Shown here in pieces: positions 46,617 through 57,950 of a stretch of 64,000 nt of DNA. Under the pieces are notes generated by a model. The model was not told the DNA's origin, ran no database searches, and saw only the letters and a list, made by a program, of their open reading frames with translations. The translations under genes were made by a program, and so were the position numbers. Source of the stretch: Zygnema cylindricum (lineage: Eukaryota > Streptophyta > Zygnematophyceae > Zygnematales > Zygnemataceae); the NCBI GenBank assembly GCA_037447655.1, contig JBBHKE010000302.1, positions 1-64,000 of the forward strand, written 5' to 3'. Position 1 is the stretch's first letter. The number at the start of each line of letters is the position of its first letter.

Positions 46617-47079
46617 CAACGGTCGCAATTGGGTACCCGAATCCGTACCCGACCGTCACCCGACCGCCCGCGTCTGATCCGGAACGGATTCAGGTGCCAA
46701 ATTTTGTGGGCCGGCCGGATTCGGGGGGGTGATTTACAAAAAAAACAAAAAAATAGGGAACGGTCGTTAAGCAAAAAACGAAAAAAAATGAAGGTTTTGT
46801 ACTGTCCATACTATCCAACATTATTGTACTTTGTACACTTGGTATCTTGGAAGGTACATGGGAGATGTACCACAAATTTTGTACTTATTCGGGTACGGGC
46901 GGGTACGGGTAGTCATGGGAAATCGAGTTTCGGTTAAACTTTTATTATCATAAACGCGTACCTGGTAACGGGTAACAATTTAGGAGCGTGACATAACCCG
47001 ATCAGGTATCGGGTGTTCAGATTTTGAAAAAAAAAATGTCGGTTTTGGGTATATAAAATTTTGACTTTTGCGACCTCTG
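46617..47079. mobile_element. hAT MITE, 463 bp, 8-bp TSD
   Basis: The left end CAACGGTCGCAATTGGG and the right end TTTTGCGACCTCTG are inverted. The flanking 8-mers ATTCTTCC (46,609-46,616) and CTTCTTCC (47,080-47,087) agree at 7 of 8. The interior shares GGATCCGGAACGGATT-like and GGTACGGGCGGGTACGGG blocks with the other hAT copies. Open frames across it are not meaningful. Confidence 0.8.
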
Positions 47080-47622
47080 CTTCTTCCTAATGTTTACGCT
47101 TTAGTGCTTTACATATATCTAAAATATCGCCCGAGACCACAATTCCCGATAGGACAATTCATCCTATTCTTTCTTGCAATATTTGCTCTTTATGACGATA
47201 TGACGATGCAAACGATGTGGGAACGTCAAAATTCTCCTGCGCGTTACAGACGGGCAGAGGTCGCAAACGGTAACCCTGTAACCCGCAAAGGTCGCAAACA
47301 GTTACCCGAAACAGTAACCGACTATTACCCGACCGCCTGCGTCAGATCCCTAACAGATTCGGGTGCCAAATTTGGGGGGGCAGGCGGATTCAGGCAGGTG
47401 ATTCACAAAAAAAATAAAATTGGTTACGGTCAGGTAAGCAAAACTCAATTTTTTTTGAAGGTTTTGTATTCTCCAAACTATCTAACATTATTGTGTTTTG
47501 TACTCTTTGTATCGTGGAAGTGCAGAATATCATGATTAACGTCGAAGAAATCTGACGTTGCACTAACACAATTCATTTCACAAATCTTACTGGAAGATAA
47601 GGGCCGCAATTGTACTCTATTG

Positions 47623-47830
47623 TATAGTGTTAATTATGCAATTTATATGGTGTTTCCAAACATATGTCAAATTGTTATGTTAGTATCACGGGACAGATCG
47701 TAATTATTGGCTTACTCATAAGTCGTACATTATTGCAAAGTGTTAATTATGCATTTTATGTCGTGTTTCCGCAAATATATCAAATTATTATGTCAATTTC
47801 ACGCGACATGTAATAATTATTGGTTAATAA
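47623..47830. repeat. Tandem duplication, about 113-bp period, in hAT subterminal region
   Basis: AGTGTTAATTATGCA..TTTAT...TGTTTCC occurs at 47,623 and 47,736, followed both times by TCACG.GACA..TAATTATTGG. The same block is recognisable at 560-600. Confidence 0.7.
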
Positions 47831-47937
47831 ATTAGTGGAAATCAAGGTATAAACCTTCTTTATTAATCATGGTTAGTAATTGTATGATATTTTTTTATTA
47901 TTTTTTTTTCCGAAGTTTTTAAGCATTTTGTTAAGCG

Positions 47938-49445
47938 TTGTTTGATATTGGTGTTTCGTCCAACAAAATTGTTGATATCGACCAACCACTCCCATCTGTC
48001 AATAATGTAAAAAACTACATCATATCTTTTGCCAAATATATTCGTAGTTTGTTCATCCCAAAACTTAGAGAAAATATCGAAGCAATATTTTTGTCGCATT
48101 TACGACTGATCTTTAGACCGAGACAATCAAATTAGCCTCATTCATGTCAGTAACCGCTCATTTTATTGACAAATAATTTCAACTTCAAGCACGGACGCTT
48201 CAAGCCGATCATTTTCCAGAGGAAAAACATACCTCGGAAAATGTTTTAGCGGCTTTCAAAAATTGTTTGACCAAATTTGAAATGTCCAATTTTTATGTTT
48301 TGGAAAAATGCTGTGTTGTTGTGACCGAGAGTGGCTCTAACATGTGTGCGGTTTAAGGTCTATCAAGTATGTTTACTTGGATACCTTGCGCGAACCATAA
48401 AGTTGCTACAATTGTGACAACAATTTTAAATAAGAGCGAAACTTCCAACAATAATATGTGGAATTTCTTGAATTTGTTGATCTAATTGACGCTTGTAAAT
48501 AATTGGTCACGTTTTTTAAACAGAGTAATTTACAAAATCTTTTAAAGAACACTTTAAAACAAAAGAACGCAACGCGGTGGAATTCTTTTCTCCGAATGCT
48601 TAAGAGTATTTACGATGCATTCAATGAGATAGGATCAATCGCTCAAGCAAAAAATAAATTGATACTTTTTGCTTGTATCGATAGGACTCATCTTACCGAA
48701 CTTATACGATTTTTTGAAAGGTTTCAAAAACGGACCCTAAAGTTGGAAAAATTCAAAGAACCAACTCTACATTTGGTTGTGACTTTACATTTGAACTATG
48801 GTCTCTCCATAACCACCGTAAGATAGGAAAAACATATTAAAATGGCGGTGAAAAACAATGCCCCGCCGATTCCCCAAACTTGCAAAAAATGAAAGAACTT
48901 TTTATTAAATTTGCACTATCCAATAGTGGCCTTCACGAGTATCCGATTGTCATGGCTCTTTTATATCCCCGACAAAAACAAAGGCTTGAAATAATTTGGG
49001 TATCGAAATCCGAAAGTGAAAGCGCGAGGGTCAAACTTTGAGAACTCGCTAACAACCTCGGTGATGACATTTATTTATGTAGTCCTCAACGTATAACAAA
49101 AAAACAAAAAACATCGCAAAGTATGGGCGCTTTCTACAATTTTTTTCATAAGAGCGGTGACGAAAACGAGGTTCTTATTACCACCGCCAAAAAAACGCTC
49201 GTTAATAATGAATTGAAACATCACTTTGTTTTAAAATTAACCAGCGGCAAAAGATTAAACTTTAACATACTTGAATGGTGGTAAAAAAATCAAGATCCGT
49301 TGTAGCTATTCCGGCTTATAGCTTCATGTCCGAATGCAATTTTTCAGATGTCGAGAACACGATCACAAAAAAGAGGAGCTCACTAGCGGCTTCAGTTGTT
49401 AGTGATCATTTGTGTGTTGGATCCAACCGAGACCTTTTAAACACA
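47938..49445 (+). pseudogene. hAT transposase, dead
   Basis: Fragments in changing frames follow the hAT order. FDIGVSSNKIVDIDQPLPSV and an AFTTDL-stop-TE block correspond to the TTDxWTS region, where a TAG replaces the tryptophan. Next come FMSVTAHFID (about 48,150), VVVTESGSNM (about 48,320, the second acidic region), IPCANHKVATIVT (about 48,380), and NATRWNSFLRMLKSIYDAF (48,563-48,620), the family's TRWNS motif. The C-terminal dimerisation region reads MSECNFSDVENTITKKRSSLAASVV (49,328-49,402). A stop follows LEWW at 49,284, and more than six other lesions are visible. It would have cut and inserted hAT elements. Confidence 0.85.
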
Positions 49446-50567
49446 TATTTTTTGTTTTGTTTTCTAATTATTGTTATTTTTTTGGTATTAGTTATATTAT
49501 TTGTTTTTCTTTGATTTTTTTGTTGTATTTCATAATTTTTCTAATATTTATTTTGTTTAAAAAATCGGAATGCTTATTTTTAAAAGCAGTGTTTTTATAC
49601 CAAATTGAGATATATAGAGTTTTGTGTAATTTATAAGTTTGAGGTTGAGAATTTGTATAATAAAGTCAAAAATAGGACGAGGATTTCTTTGTTATGATTT
49701 GTTTATTTCTATATTTGATATAACAGAATAATTTTTGTTTTTTGTTTCCTATCACAATTTTTTGCTAATTGATTTTCCATGTGAAAAACTAAGATTTTTT
49801 TTTTAAGCATAAATAGTAAAAACTTTACCTTTTTGGCATAATTCATAACATATTATTGTAGTTGAAAGTAAAACCGTACAAAAAGAATGTAGCGAAAAAA
49901 TAAGAGTTGCGAGAGAATAAACATTAATATAAGAGTTTAAACATTAATCTAAGAGTTACACACAAAATTAGGAAAACATCTCTTGATGGAGGTGAGTGAC
50001 GAGGAAAAAATATATTCGTCAAGAGAGATTGCAAAAAGACAAAATAGTAAAAACAAGAGGTACACAAACTGTTTTTTTGCAAAGGGAGATGTACCACTAC
50101 ACCGCTCATTGTTATTAGTGTTAATACATCGCTACTATTTATAGCCAAAAATCACAAAATAAAGTTAACAACGCTATCAAAAGGCAGTGACTACAACCTG
50201 CCACGTCTCCTTTCATTAAATAGTATTACTGATTGTAATTTTTCATCAACACAAATAATTGTTTAACGTTAATAATAACGAGCGTTTTCATCTTGTAGTT
50301 ATTCAGGTACGCGCGGGTACGAGTAGTCGCGAGAAATCGAGTTTCGGTTGACTTTTTTTTTCGTAAGCGCGTATCGGGTAACGGGTAACAATTTTGGAGT
50401 GTGACATAACTTAGTCGGGCGTCGGGTACTCAAATTTTGAAAAAATATATTGTCGGTTTCGTTTATCTAAAATTATGACTTTGTGACCTCTACCGACGGG
50501 CGACGGTTCATGCAAGTGCCCAATTCCTAAAAGTAACAGAGTAATTCATTGAAGAAAAAAAAAACAG

Positions 50568-50868
50568 ATTGAATTAAAAAGCAACATGGTAAACCTTCTG
50601 AGTCCAAGGGTACAAAAGGGGTGACATGGAAAAAACTGAAAAACTACAAGCCCTAAAACAAAGAAGGCAACGTGAACACATAAAAATGGAAAGTACAATA
50701 AAAGCACTCGGACCGAAAAAAAAATTAGGACAACTCACTTAAAACAAAACAACAACCCCAACCCCAACACAATTAAAAATGTACGAAAAGCAACCTTGTA
50801 AGTCCCCCCAACCCCGAGGGGCACGTTAAGAGAGTTATAGAACACGTCGACAATTCGTAACCATGACA
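50568..50868 (-). mobile_element. LINE tail, severely 5'-truncated copy
   Basis: About 300 bp align with 16,629-16,927 (AAGTCCCCCCAAC.C near the inner end; ATGGTAAACC, GGGTACAAAAGGGGTG near the outer end). Only the 3' non-coding region and the last codons are present. An A-rich run lies at 50,556-50,565. Confidence 0.75.
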
Positions 50869-51015
50869 AAATATGTGTCTTTCTTATTTTTATTTTCTAG
50901 GTCATTTCTAAAAGAACAAAAATAAAAGGTCTTAGCTAGGCCCTAACCTCTATCTCCCTAGTCTCTATACTTGTTGTAGTCATTAATGACCGGAGAGAGA
51001 GAGAGATAGATCCAT

Positions 51016-51743
51016 TGTCATGCCGCATCTCGTCGGCTATTTTAGTTTTTTATATTTAGGTGTTAGGACGGGCAGCCGCTACACTAATTTGTATTTGGGT
51101 ATTATTTGGGTTTCGCAGAACCGTACGACGTGTACTGTACGACTTACATTACCTGGAATTCCCGCGACTACAAATTGGACCGTACCTTCGGTCCTACCGT
51201 ACCTACTTTCATTTCTCGAAATTATGGCCGACGACAATTTGTAATTATTTCGCGCAAGGAAGCATCTCGACCGTCGACGCAAAGTATACGATTCTCGTAA
51301 TATCTCATCTTGGCCGTTGACGCGTGTGACAGACAAAGATACTGTCAGTTCTGACGAAGCTACGCTATTGGACTATTTTAAGTCGTGAACCATTTGGAGG
51401 TTCACGCATTCACATGTAGATAGGAAGGGTTTTAATCCGTAGGTTATAGATTTTGTAACGTAGGGCATAGGATTTCGGCTTCCTATTGGCTGAATCCAAA
51501 CTAGACGCAAATATTTGCATAGCACGCTGTACTCTGATTGGCTTGTTTTCGCTAGGCGTAGTTTTGGTTACTTAGTTCATTTCGCATCATTTCCTGCACA
51601 CAATTTTCAAGTGCAGGAATTATTCATTTGATTTATTTTCAGTATTGAGGATTCTCTGCAGCCATCTTTTTATTTGTGAAATTGTCCGGACAGCTTAGAG
51701 GCGATTTTCTGCCTTTGCGTGAAGCGTCTAGTTTTCTATTATA
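51016..51743 (+). repeat. 5' LTR of the gypsy element (internally deleted)
   Basis: 728 bp, beginning TGTCATGCCGCATCTCG. Relative to the 3' LTR it lacks about 318 bp, removed between two copies of a CCGTACGAC-TACATT sub-repeat. Over the shared 600 bp about 17 differences were counted by eye, nearly all transitions. A conserved inverted motif TTCCTGCAC...GTGCAGGAA lies at 51,591-51,620. The true 3' edge may be later, since a TATAAATAG box lies at 52,131. Confidence 0.7.
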
Positions 51744-53092
51744 TTATCATATCTTGTAAAGCCTTACAAATTAATCTATACGGCTTCGGCCAAGACCTAC
51801 ACGGTTTCCCTTCACTTTTCTCATCCTTCTGAGTGGATTTCGACCGCGATCTCACAACACAAACTTCTTTTCCCGATTGTGGCTGAACTTTAATTAGTGT
51901 GGAAGTTGCATTTTGGGAATATTGTTGTGTTGTTTTTATTTATTGTGATTGTTTATTTATTTCTATTTGGCTTTTGCGCATCTTTTGGGTTTGGTTATCT
52001 CAAACCTCATAAGTGTCGGGCATATTGTCATTTTCGGTTTTTATTTATCTTTCTCGGTTGTTTATGCTTTGATTTATTCTATTTAAGTATAAATTCAGAT
52101 TATCCTTGATAAGATAACTCCTGCAAGGAATATAAATAGACCGTGGGGCCTAGTGGTCATCCATCGACTAAGTATTCCTGCACTTGAAAATTGTCTTATT
52201 TTCATTTCTCGCTTGTTTGTTTTTATTTCAATTTCGGTTTTCTTTTTATTTAAAGAAAAAAAAAAAACAAAAATATCAAAAATATATATTTATAGATACA
52301 TTTCTACAAATATCTATAACTGGTTTAACATTTATAATTACCATTTGCTTGTTTGTTGACGTTTTATCTTATTGGCCAATTTTCGGCCAACGATATACTA
52401 CACTAACTTAAGTATTTGGTTTTTGTTTTCCCCATTTTCTTTGTTATATATCTTGAGCATCGTTTGCTCACATTGAGACATACTTCACTAAGGAGTGGAG
52501 TTAGTGGAGCGGATCCGTTCTTGGGAGCTTTGCAAAACTTTGGTTGTAGCAAACAACAGCAGTTCACCCTTGGCAATCACCAGATTGCTAAGAGTGTTAT
52601 GTAAGTATCACGATGCCTTGCGGGTACAGGCGCGTGTTAAGGTAGTCTGTTGATCGTATAGAGGGACCGTGGTTGGAGTGGATTAGTGTTAATCCACTTG
52701 TATTGATCATTGCATTTGTCCAGCTTTCCTTGCTTGCTATCTGGCCCTGAGTGGCCTTAGCTGAGTTTGCTTTGCCCGGAGTGGGATTTCTTCCATAGAT
52801 CTTGCCGTTGGAGGCATTGGTTAGCACTTTTGTGGATTGTGCCGCTTTAGATCTGCACTTGGGAGTGCTCGGATAGTAAGTTATTTGCCTTTATAGATCT
52901 GGCCCTTCGGCCTTGTCCCCTTGTTTGCAGGGTAGAAGGTTTTGGTAATACGGCTTCCTGATAGATCTGGCCATCAAGGCCCTGTTAGAGATTGATTGGC
53001 TGATTGGACAAAAGAATGGTGTGGCCTGGCATTTGAAGCATATCGGATAGATCGGCTTTGTTATCTGGTCATCATTTGGTGTTATCATTTTT
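51744..53092 (+). other. Gypsy leader region
   Basis: Non-coding stretch between the LTR and the first gag ATG. It contains TATAAATAG at 52,131, an AT-rich block at 52,200-52,330, and four AGATCTGGCC/TATCTGGCC-like repeats between 52,740 and 52,980. The primer binding site was not identified. Confidence 0.5.
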
Positions 53093-54031
53093 ATGCCCAC
53101 CGATTGGGATAATCTTGATTATCCTGTCGGAACCACTCGATCGTTGGCCTCGTTTAGGCCCACGGAATCCGGACCATCAGATTTTTCTAGTCTTTTGGAC
53201 CATCCTTTTCTAAATATTTCGGGTCAAATTTCCCCTTCGGTTCGATCTACTCTCACCTCGGTATCTTCCTTATCATCAGTCTCTTCCACATTTTTCGAAG
53301 AGGAACCTGACCACGATTCCCTTGACGGGTCGAATTCCGATTCATTATCTTTTTGGTTTCCACAAATTACCAATCCAGTTTTATCCCCTAGCATTCCATT
53401 ATTGGAAATGGCTTCCACATCCGAGGGAGGGGGGCGCCTTCATTTCTTTTTTTCAAGAATGAAGGACACCATGACTTTATCGCATTTTCGCATGCTATTT
53501 GATACCGAAATGCGTGATCTTGCATTTCGGTACCAAGATCGGTTTGACCTACGAGTCGCTTTCTCTCTTTTAGGTCGTTACCTTCGCGGTTCAGCCCTTA
53601 CTCTTTATTCCCGCAAGTATGATTCCATACTTGCGATGACTGAGTTTTCTCCAGCGTTCTCTGGGAGTCCTGCTATTATAGGACAACCAGAAATTCCTTA
53701 TCAACCGGGTATCCCGAAAGTTCTTGATCTCAACGGCGATGTTATTACAGCAGCAATTGCGGAAATACCGCAACAGTTTGCTATAGCCGCACGTGTTGGA
53801 ATTCCAGCACGACCAGCGATGACTATCCCTATATTGGATCCGCTCTCTGTCATGTTTGAAATGTTGCAAGCGGAATACCGTATGCAAAACCCTGACCAAG
53901 TTCGCGAGTTAATGAACTTCGAACGGAAGTCAAGAGAGACTGCCCCTGCCATGCGTGCTCGTATGGAAGCTCTTCGTGAAGCATTGCCGGACTTAATGTC
54001 AGATGCTGAAGCTGTCCAAAAATTTGTATGA
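53093..54031 (+). pseudogene. Gypsy gag, separated from the rest by two stops
   Basis: 312 codons start MPTDWDNLDYPVGTTRS. The N-terminal third is Ser/Pro-rich and acidic. A capsid-like region follows (FFFSRMKDTMTLSHFRMLF...FSLLGRYLRGSALTLYSRKY...MQNPDQVRELMNFERKSRETAPAMRARMEALREALP), typical in style of the retrotransposon gag fold. TGA at 54,029 ends it. Because the next ORF is in the same frame, and only this stop and a TAG at 54,071 intervene, gag, protease and methyltransferase probably formed one polyprotein of about 1,230 residues. Confidence 0.75.
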
Positions 54032-54088
54032 CAGTTTCCGAGTCAGTCTAAGAAGTTTATCCAAAGTCACTAGACTCAAACGTATGGC

Positions 54089-56782
54089 TTGAAGTTCACT
54101 TTCAACCAAGCCGCCCAGCATGCCGTGGAATACGAAATGCAAAATTGTTGGTGGGAAGCCCATGACCGACCTAAAGCGGTCCCGAAAGAACCGATTGTTC
54201 CACCATGGAACAATCCTCGTCCTAACAACCGGCCTCCTAAAGTCCCGGCCATGGGAACCCCACCTGTTGCTCTCGAAAACCGATTATGTTTCCGATGTGG
54301 GAAGACCGGGCATGATGCCCGAATGTGTCCAGACAAAACTGCTACCTGTACACATTGCAAGCAAACCAGACTTTATGTCCATCGTTGCCATATAAAAAAC
54401 CCAGAATATTCCTATCAGATCCAAATTAAAAGTGGTGGCATCCCAACTCGATCCGCAAGACCGGTTCAACCGGTTAAAGAACCGGAGAAAGACACCACTC
54501 CACCTAAGGTATCTCGAAGAGAGAGAGAGCGTTTAGAAATGCAAGAGCAAATGGCGGCTATGATGAAAAAACAATTTGCAGCTTTCATGACCCAAATGAA
54601 GCCACAATTTACAGGCATGGCTCGCACTGTGGTACACATGCCCACATTGGCAGGTCGAATCTTACGAGATTCCACCATCCAACAACGAGAGGCTACGTTC
54701 GACAAAGGTTCGACCGATCACAGTCGTGATGGTAAAACACCTAACACGCGTATTCCTTTGTCAATCACTAAAGAACCTTCTCCTCCCTTGCCCAAAACCG
54801 CTTCAGCCATCGCGGCTGAAGCTCTCAACATAGTGGATCGAAATGTACATGAGGCACACCGTGTGAAAGAACGCTTGTGCATCCTTTCCGCTATGATTTC
54901 CGACTCACCGAAAATCTCCCCTATCTCCTTACCCTCCAATAGCTCGGCTGCAGCTGCCGTGTTACAAGCACTTCAGCTGCACAGAAATCTTGCTGCTATT
55001 CAGCCTATTTACATAGAGGAGCGAAAGTCTCTCGATCCTCACATCAGTTTTTTGGATAATGCGAAGGGTGCATTGTTGATTAATGGTATAGCTCCTTCCC
55101 TGCCTCTTATGGATACGGGTGCAAAGCCGGTGATATTGGGCTCTAGCTTTGCACTGAAGCTTGGTCTAACTCCGGCCAAGCTCAAGTCCACTTCTACTCG
55201 CTTGTTAACATCAGCGGGTACAACCGAACCGGTCCTAGGAATCACTAAAGAACCGCTTGTTTTCAGGTTCCAGAACGAAACGGCCACAGACTTTGCTGAA
55301 ATCTCGGTTCACGCTCTAGTCACTAAATGTAGTGACTATGAATGCCTAGTGGGACAGGACGTTATATTTCGTATAGGGGGTGGTGTTGACATGCATGATC
55401 AGACATTTTCTTATAGGCCCACTAGCTTCCCGGAACGCAAAATCTGCATTCCACTAATTTCCGCTAGGAAGCCCATGCCTATTATGGCAAATTCGGCCAC
55501 CTCGATACCTGCATTTTCAGGGAATTTGGTGGGGGCCGAAATATTTCATTCATTGTCAGCAGAAGAAATTTTGCCCGATAGTTCTTACTTACCAGAAATC
55601 TTCAGTGACCCAGGTTTTCTTATATATACGAGGGAATTTGACCGAATCTATAACCAAACCTTGTCAATTCCACTTTCTCCCATCTCTCCCTCAATCGCAG
55701 TTCCTACAGACTCTTCTGGGTTTCTTCCCATTGATTGGAATCCGGTCCAATTGAAACCTCATCCAAATGGATTAGTGATTTTGGACCTTTTTGCTGGAAT
55801 AGGCACTTCTCTCCTGGCATGTTTGCGGAATGGATTATTAATCCGATTTTATTATTCGGTGGAGATTGATCCGTTAGCACGGAAAGCACAATTACATCAT
55901 TGTAATCTGTTGCATTCCCAATACCCGCATTTGTTACCAAAATCTGCATACGAGCATATGCATACTGCCCTTCCACAAGTCATCCGGATTGTGGGCAACC
56001 ATCACTTACTGGAAATTGGTCTAATCGATCTAGTTTTTGGCGGATGGGAGTGCCAGGGAATGTCTCGCGCGGGGAAAGGGCTCGGATTAGCCGATCCCCG
56101 CACCAAATTATTTTTTGAGTTGATTTGCATCCTGCATTTTCTACAAACTTTAGATCATCCTATGGGGTATATCTTGGAAAATGTCGCGGCCTATAATGAT
56201 GCAAGACCTACGGTTTTGGCTGATTATCAACGAATCGAACAATTAATTGGACCGCCTTTTATTATTGACGCGGCTCGCCATGGTTCACTAGCACACCGGG
56301 TTCGCTCCAAATGGACGAACCTGATCGATATTGGTAGACTCCGTGAGGCCAACTTGTTCGTTCGTCCTCCTCCTACAGACATTCAGGCTGCCCTTCTTCC
56401 TTTTCATAAGGTGCAGCCTTGCATTCAAAAGGACTGTCCCCCTAATTTCAGTGTCAATGTCCCGGGTCAACCTCTCAAGGTGCTTCCTACCTTAGTTTCT
56501 TACCCACATTCACATGCATTCTCTAATGAAGGTCCTGGCATGCTCCGAAACATTCATACTGGTGAGCTCGAAGAGCCTACCTCTACGGAACGAGAACACC
56601 TAATGCATTTCATTCCCGGCACTACTGCCGCTCCTGGTCTTACTGAACGTCAAAGATGCACTTTATTAGGTCGTGTCATGGACCCTCAGTCTTTGTCTTT
56701 TGTTTTAGGTCTTGGGTATTCAGCTGGTCGCCACTCAAAGCACATCCGTCTCAACCAGCTAGGGGGGGGAATGCATCACTAA
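54089..56782 (+). CDS. Gag C-terminus, retropepsin and DNMT3-like C5 cytosine methyltransferase
   Basis: 897 codons without a stop. Residues 67-80 are a CCHC knuckle (CFRCGKTGHDARMC); residues 87-100 are a weaker second one. Residues 340-347 are the aspartic protease site (LMDTGAKP). From about residue 560 a C5 methyltransferase follows in standard, unpermuted order: motif I DLFAGIGTSLLA, II YYSVEIDPLA, IV DLVFGGWECQGMSRAGKG with the catalytic cysteine, VI YILENVAAY, VIII AARHGSLAHRVRSKWTNL, and a C-terminal block SNEGPGM..R...E...E..H...TAAPGLTERQRCTLLGR like the DNMT3 end (motifs IX-X). The proline before the catalytic cysteine is replaced by glutamate (ECQ), which may be normal in this group. 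The standard order argues against plant DRM, which is permuted. Predicted role: methylating cytosines in DNA, perhaps the element's own. No intron signal was seen. Confidence 0.85.
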   Translation: MKFTFNQAAQHAVEYEMQNCWWEAHDRPKAVPKEPIVPPWNNPRPNNRPPKVPAMGTPPVALENRLCFRCGKTGHDARMCPDKTATCTHCKQTRLYVHRCHIKNPEYSYQIQIKSGGIPTRSARPVQPVKEPEKDTTPPKVSRRERERLEMQEQMAAMMKKQFAAFMTQMKPQFTGMARTVVHMPTLAGRILRDSTIQQREATFDKGSTDHSRDGKTPNTRIPLSITKEPSPPLPKTASAIAAEALNIVDRNVHEAHRVKERLCILSAMISDSPKISPISLPSNSSAAAAVLQALQLHRNLAAIQPIYIEERKSLDPHISFLDNAKGALLINGIAPSLPLMDTGAKPVILGSSFALKLGLTPAKLKSTSTRLLTSAGTTEPVLGITKEPLVFRFQNETATDFAEISVHALVTKCSDYECLVGQDVIFRIGGGVDMHDQTFSYRPTSFPERKICIPLISARKPMPIMANSATSIPAFSGNLVGAEIFHSLSAEEILPDSSYLPEIFSDPGFLIYTREFDRIYNQTLSIPLSPISPSIAVPTDSSGFLPIDWNPVQLKPHPNGLVILDLFAGIGTSLLACLRNGLLIRFYYSVEIDPLARKAQLHHCNLLHSQYPHLLPKSAYEHMHTALPQVIRIVGNHHLLEIGLIDLVFGGWECQGMSRAGKGLGLADPRTKLFFELICILHFLQTLDHPMGYILENVAAYNDARPTVLADYQRIEQLIGPPFIIDAARHGSLAHRVRSKWTNLIDIGRLREANLFVRPPPTDIQAALLPFHKVQPCIQKDCPPNFSVNVPGQPLKVLPTLVSYPHSHAFSNEGPGMLRNIHTGELEEPTSTEREHLMHFIPGTTAAPGLTERQRCTLLGRVMDPQSLSFVLGLGYSAGRHSKHIRLNQLGGGMHH

Positions 56783-57950
56783 GAAAATCTTTCCGTACCA
56801 CTCTCCAAGGGACCACATTTCATTTTTTCCTCTTTCCTTCTCCAATTCCACCAGTTCCGGAAATCTCTATCTACGATTTCCTCAATCTTAGCCATATGTC
56901 CTGGTCTATTCCCACATACACGGTTGTCCAGTCTACAAGTCCCATGCATATTCCACCCACTCCTCATTGGAGTGTTGCTTTTCCAACACGCAGTTAGAAT
57001 CATTCAGTTAATTGCCTTAAACAGACACGTGTATTTTACAAGTTAGGTCAAACGCTTATCGCAAATGAGCAGTTGGCCTTTGCACAAGCCATGGAAGCTA
57101 TGACAACCGAAAATCCCGATGCTCATAAATGGAAATTTGGCACCAATCTAACAAAGGCCGAACAAGAGTTACTGAATGACGTAGTTTTACAAAATATCAA
57201 TGCCTTTGCCTTTTCTATGAATGATTTGGGTCGTCACACCGCTTATAAAATGTCGATAGATCTCGAAGATGATCGCCCTATATTTAAACCGAAACATCGT
57301 TTGTCAGAAACTGAATAGGAAATGGTAGACAAGCGATGTGCTGAACTAGAGGAAGCTGGCCTAATCTATCGGTCAGACTCCACATTTGCAGCTCCCACTG
57401 TCATGCCTCGGAAAAAGGATTCCGATGGTAATTTTACTGAACTTCGAATGTGAGGTGACTATCGTGAACTAAATGCTAGAACAGTTCAAGATCGCCATCC
57501 CATGCCTCTTGCCGAAGAAATATTTGATCATGTAGGCGGAGCAAATTATTTTAGTATCCTTGACCTCTGTCAAGGATTTAATCAAATCGAGATAGAGGAA
57601 AAAGACCGGCATAAAACTGCCTTTTGGGGTAGCGACGGCCGATGGGAATGGGCCGTAATGCCATTCGGACTGAAAAATGCTCCGTCAGTATTTCAAAAAG
57701 TCATGGACTCCGTTCTTGGAGGCTGTAAGTTTGCTAGATGTTACATCGATGACCTTATCATTGCCTCGGCTAGTATCGAAGAGCACGCTGCTCACATCGA
57801 ATGGGTATTGACTGAATTGAAAAGGGTCGGATTAAAATGTCATCCAGTGAAATGCACCTTTGGAGCCGAGGGAGTGCCTTACCTCGGCCATTTTATCTCG
57901 GCTGAGGGGATCACTCCTCTCGAAGCAAAGGTAGAGGCAATCAGTAAATT

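Larger units (their letters stand above)
47255..50492 (+). mobile_element. hAT transposon, 3.24 kb, decayed
   Basis: The left TIR is CAGAGGTCGCAAACGG; the right TIR complement is TAGAGGTCACAAAGTC. The flanking 8-mers CAGACGGG (47,247-47,254) and CCGACGGG (50,493-50,500) agree at 7 of 8. It carries a transposase pseudogene and shares both ends with the 463-bp MITE next door, so it is probably the relative of the former helper of that MITE. A tandem duplication lies at 47,623-47,830, and a possible CACCG-type MITE at 50,094-50,298. Confidence 0.8.

Noticed and set aside
46560-47535. Plus-strand open frames of 125 and 155 codons
   Set aside because: They run across hAT terminal repeats and their target duplications; the peptides are not conserved between the copies.
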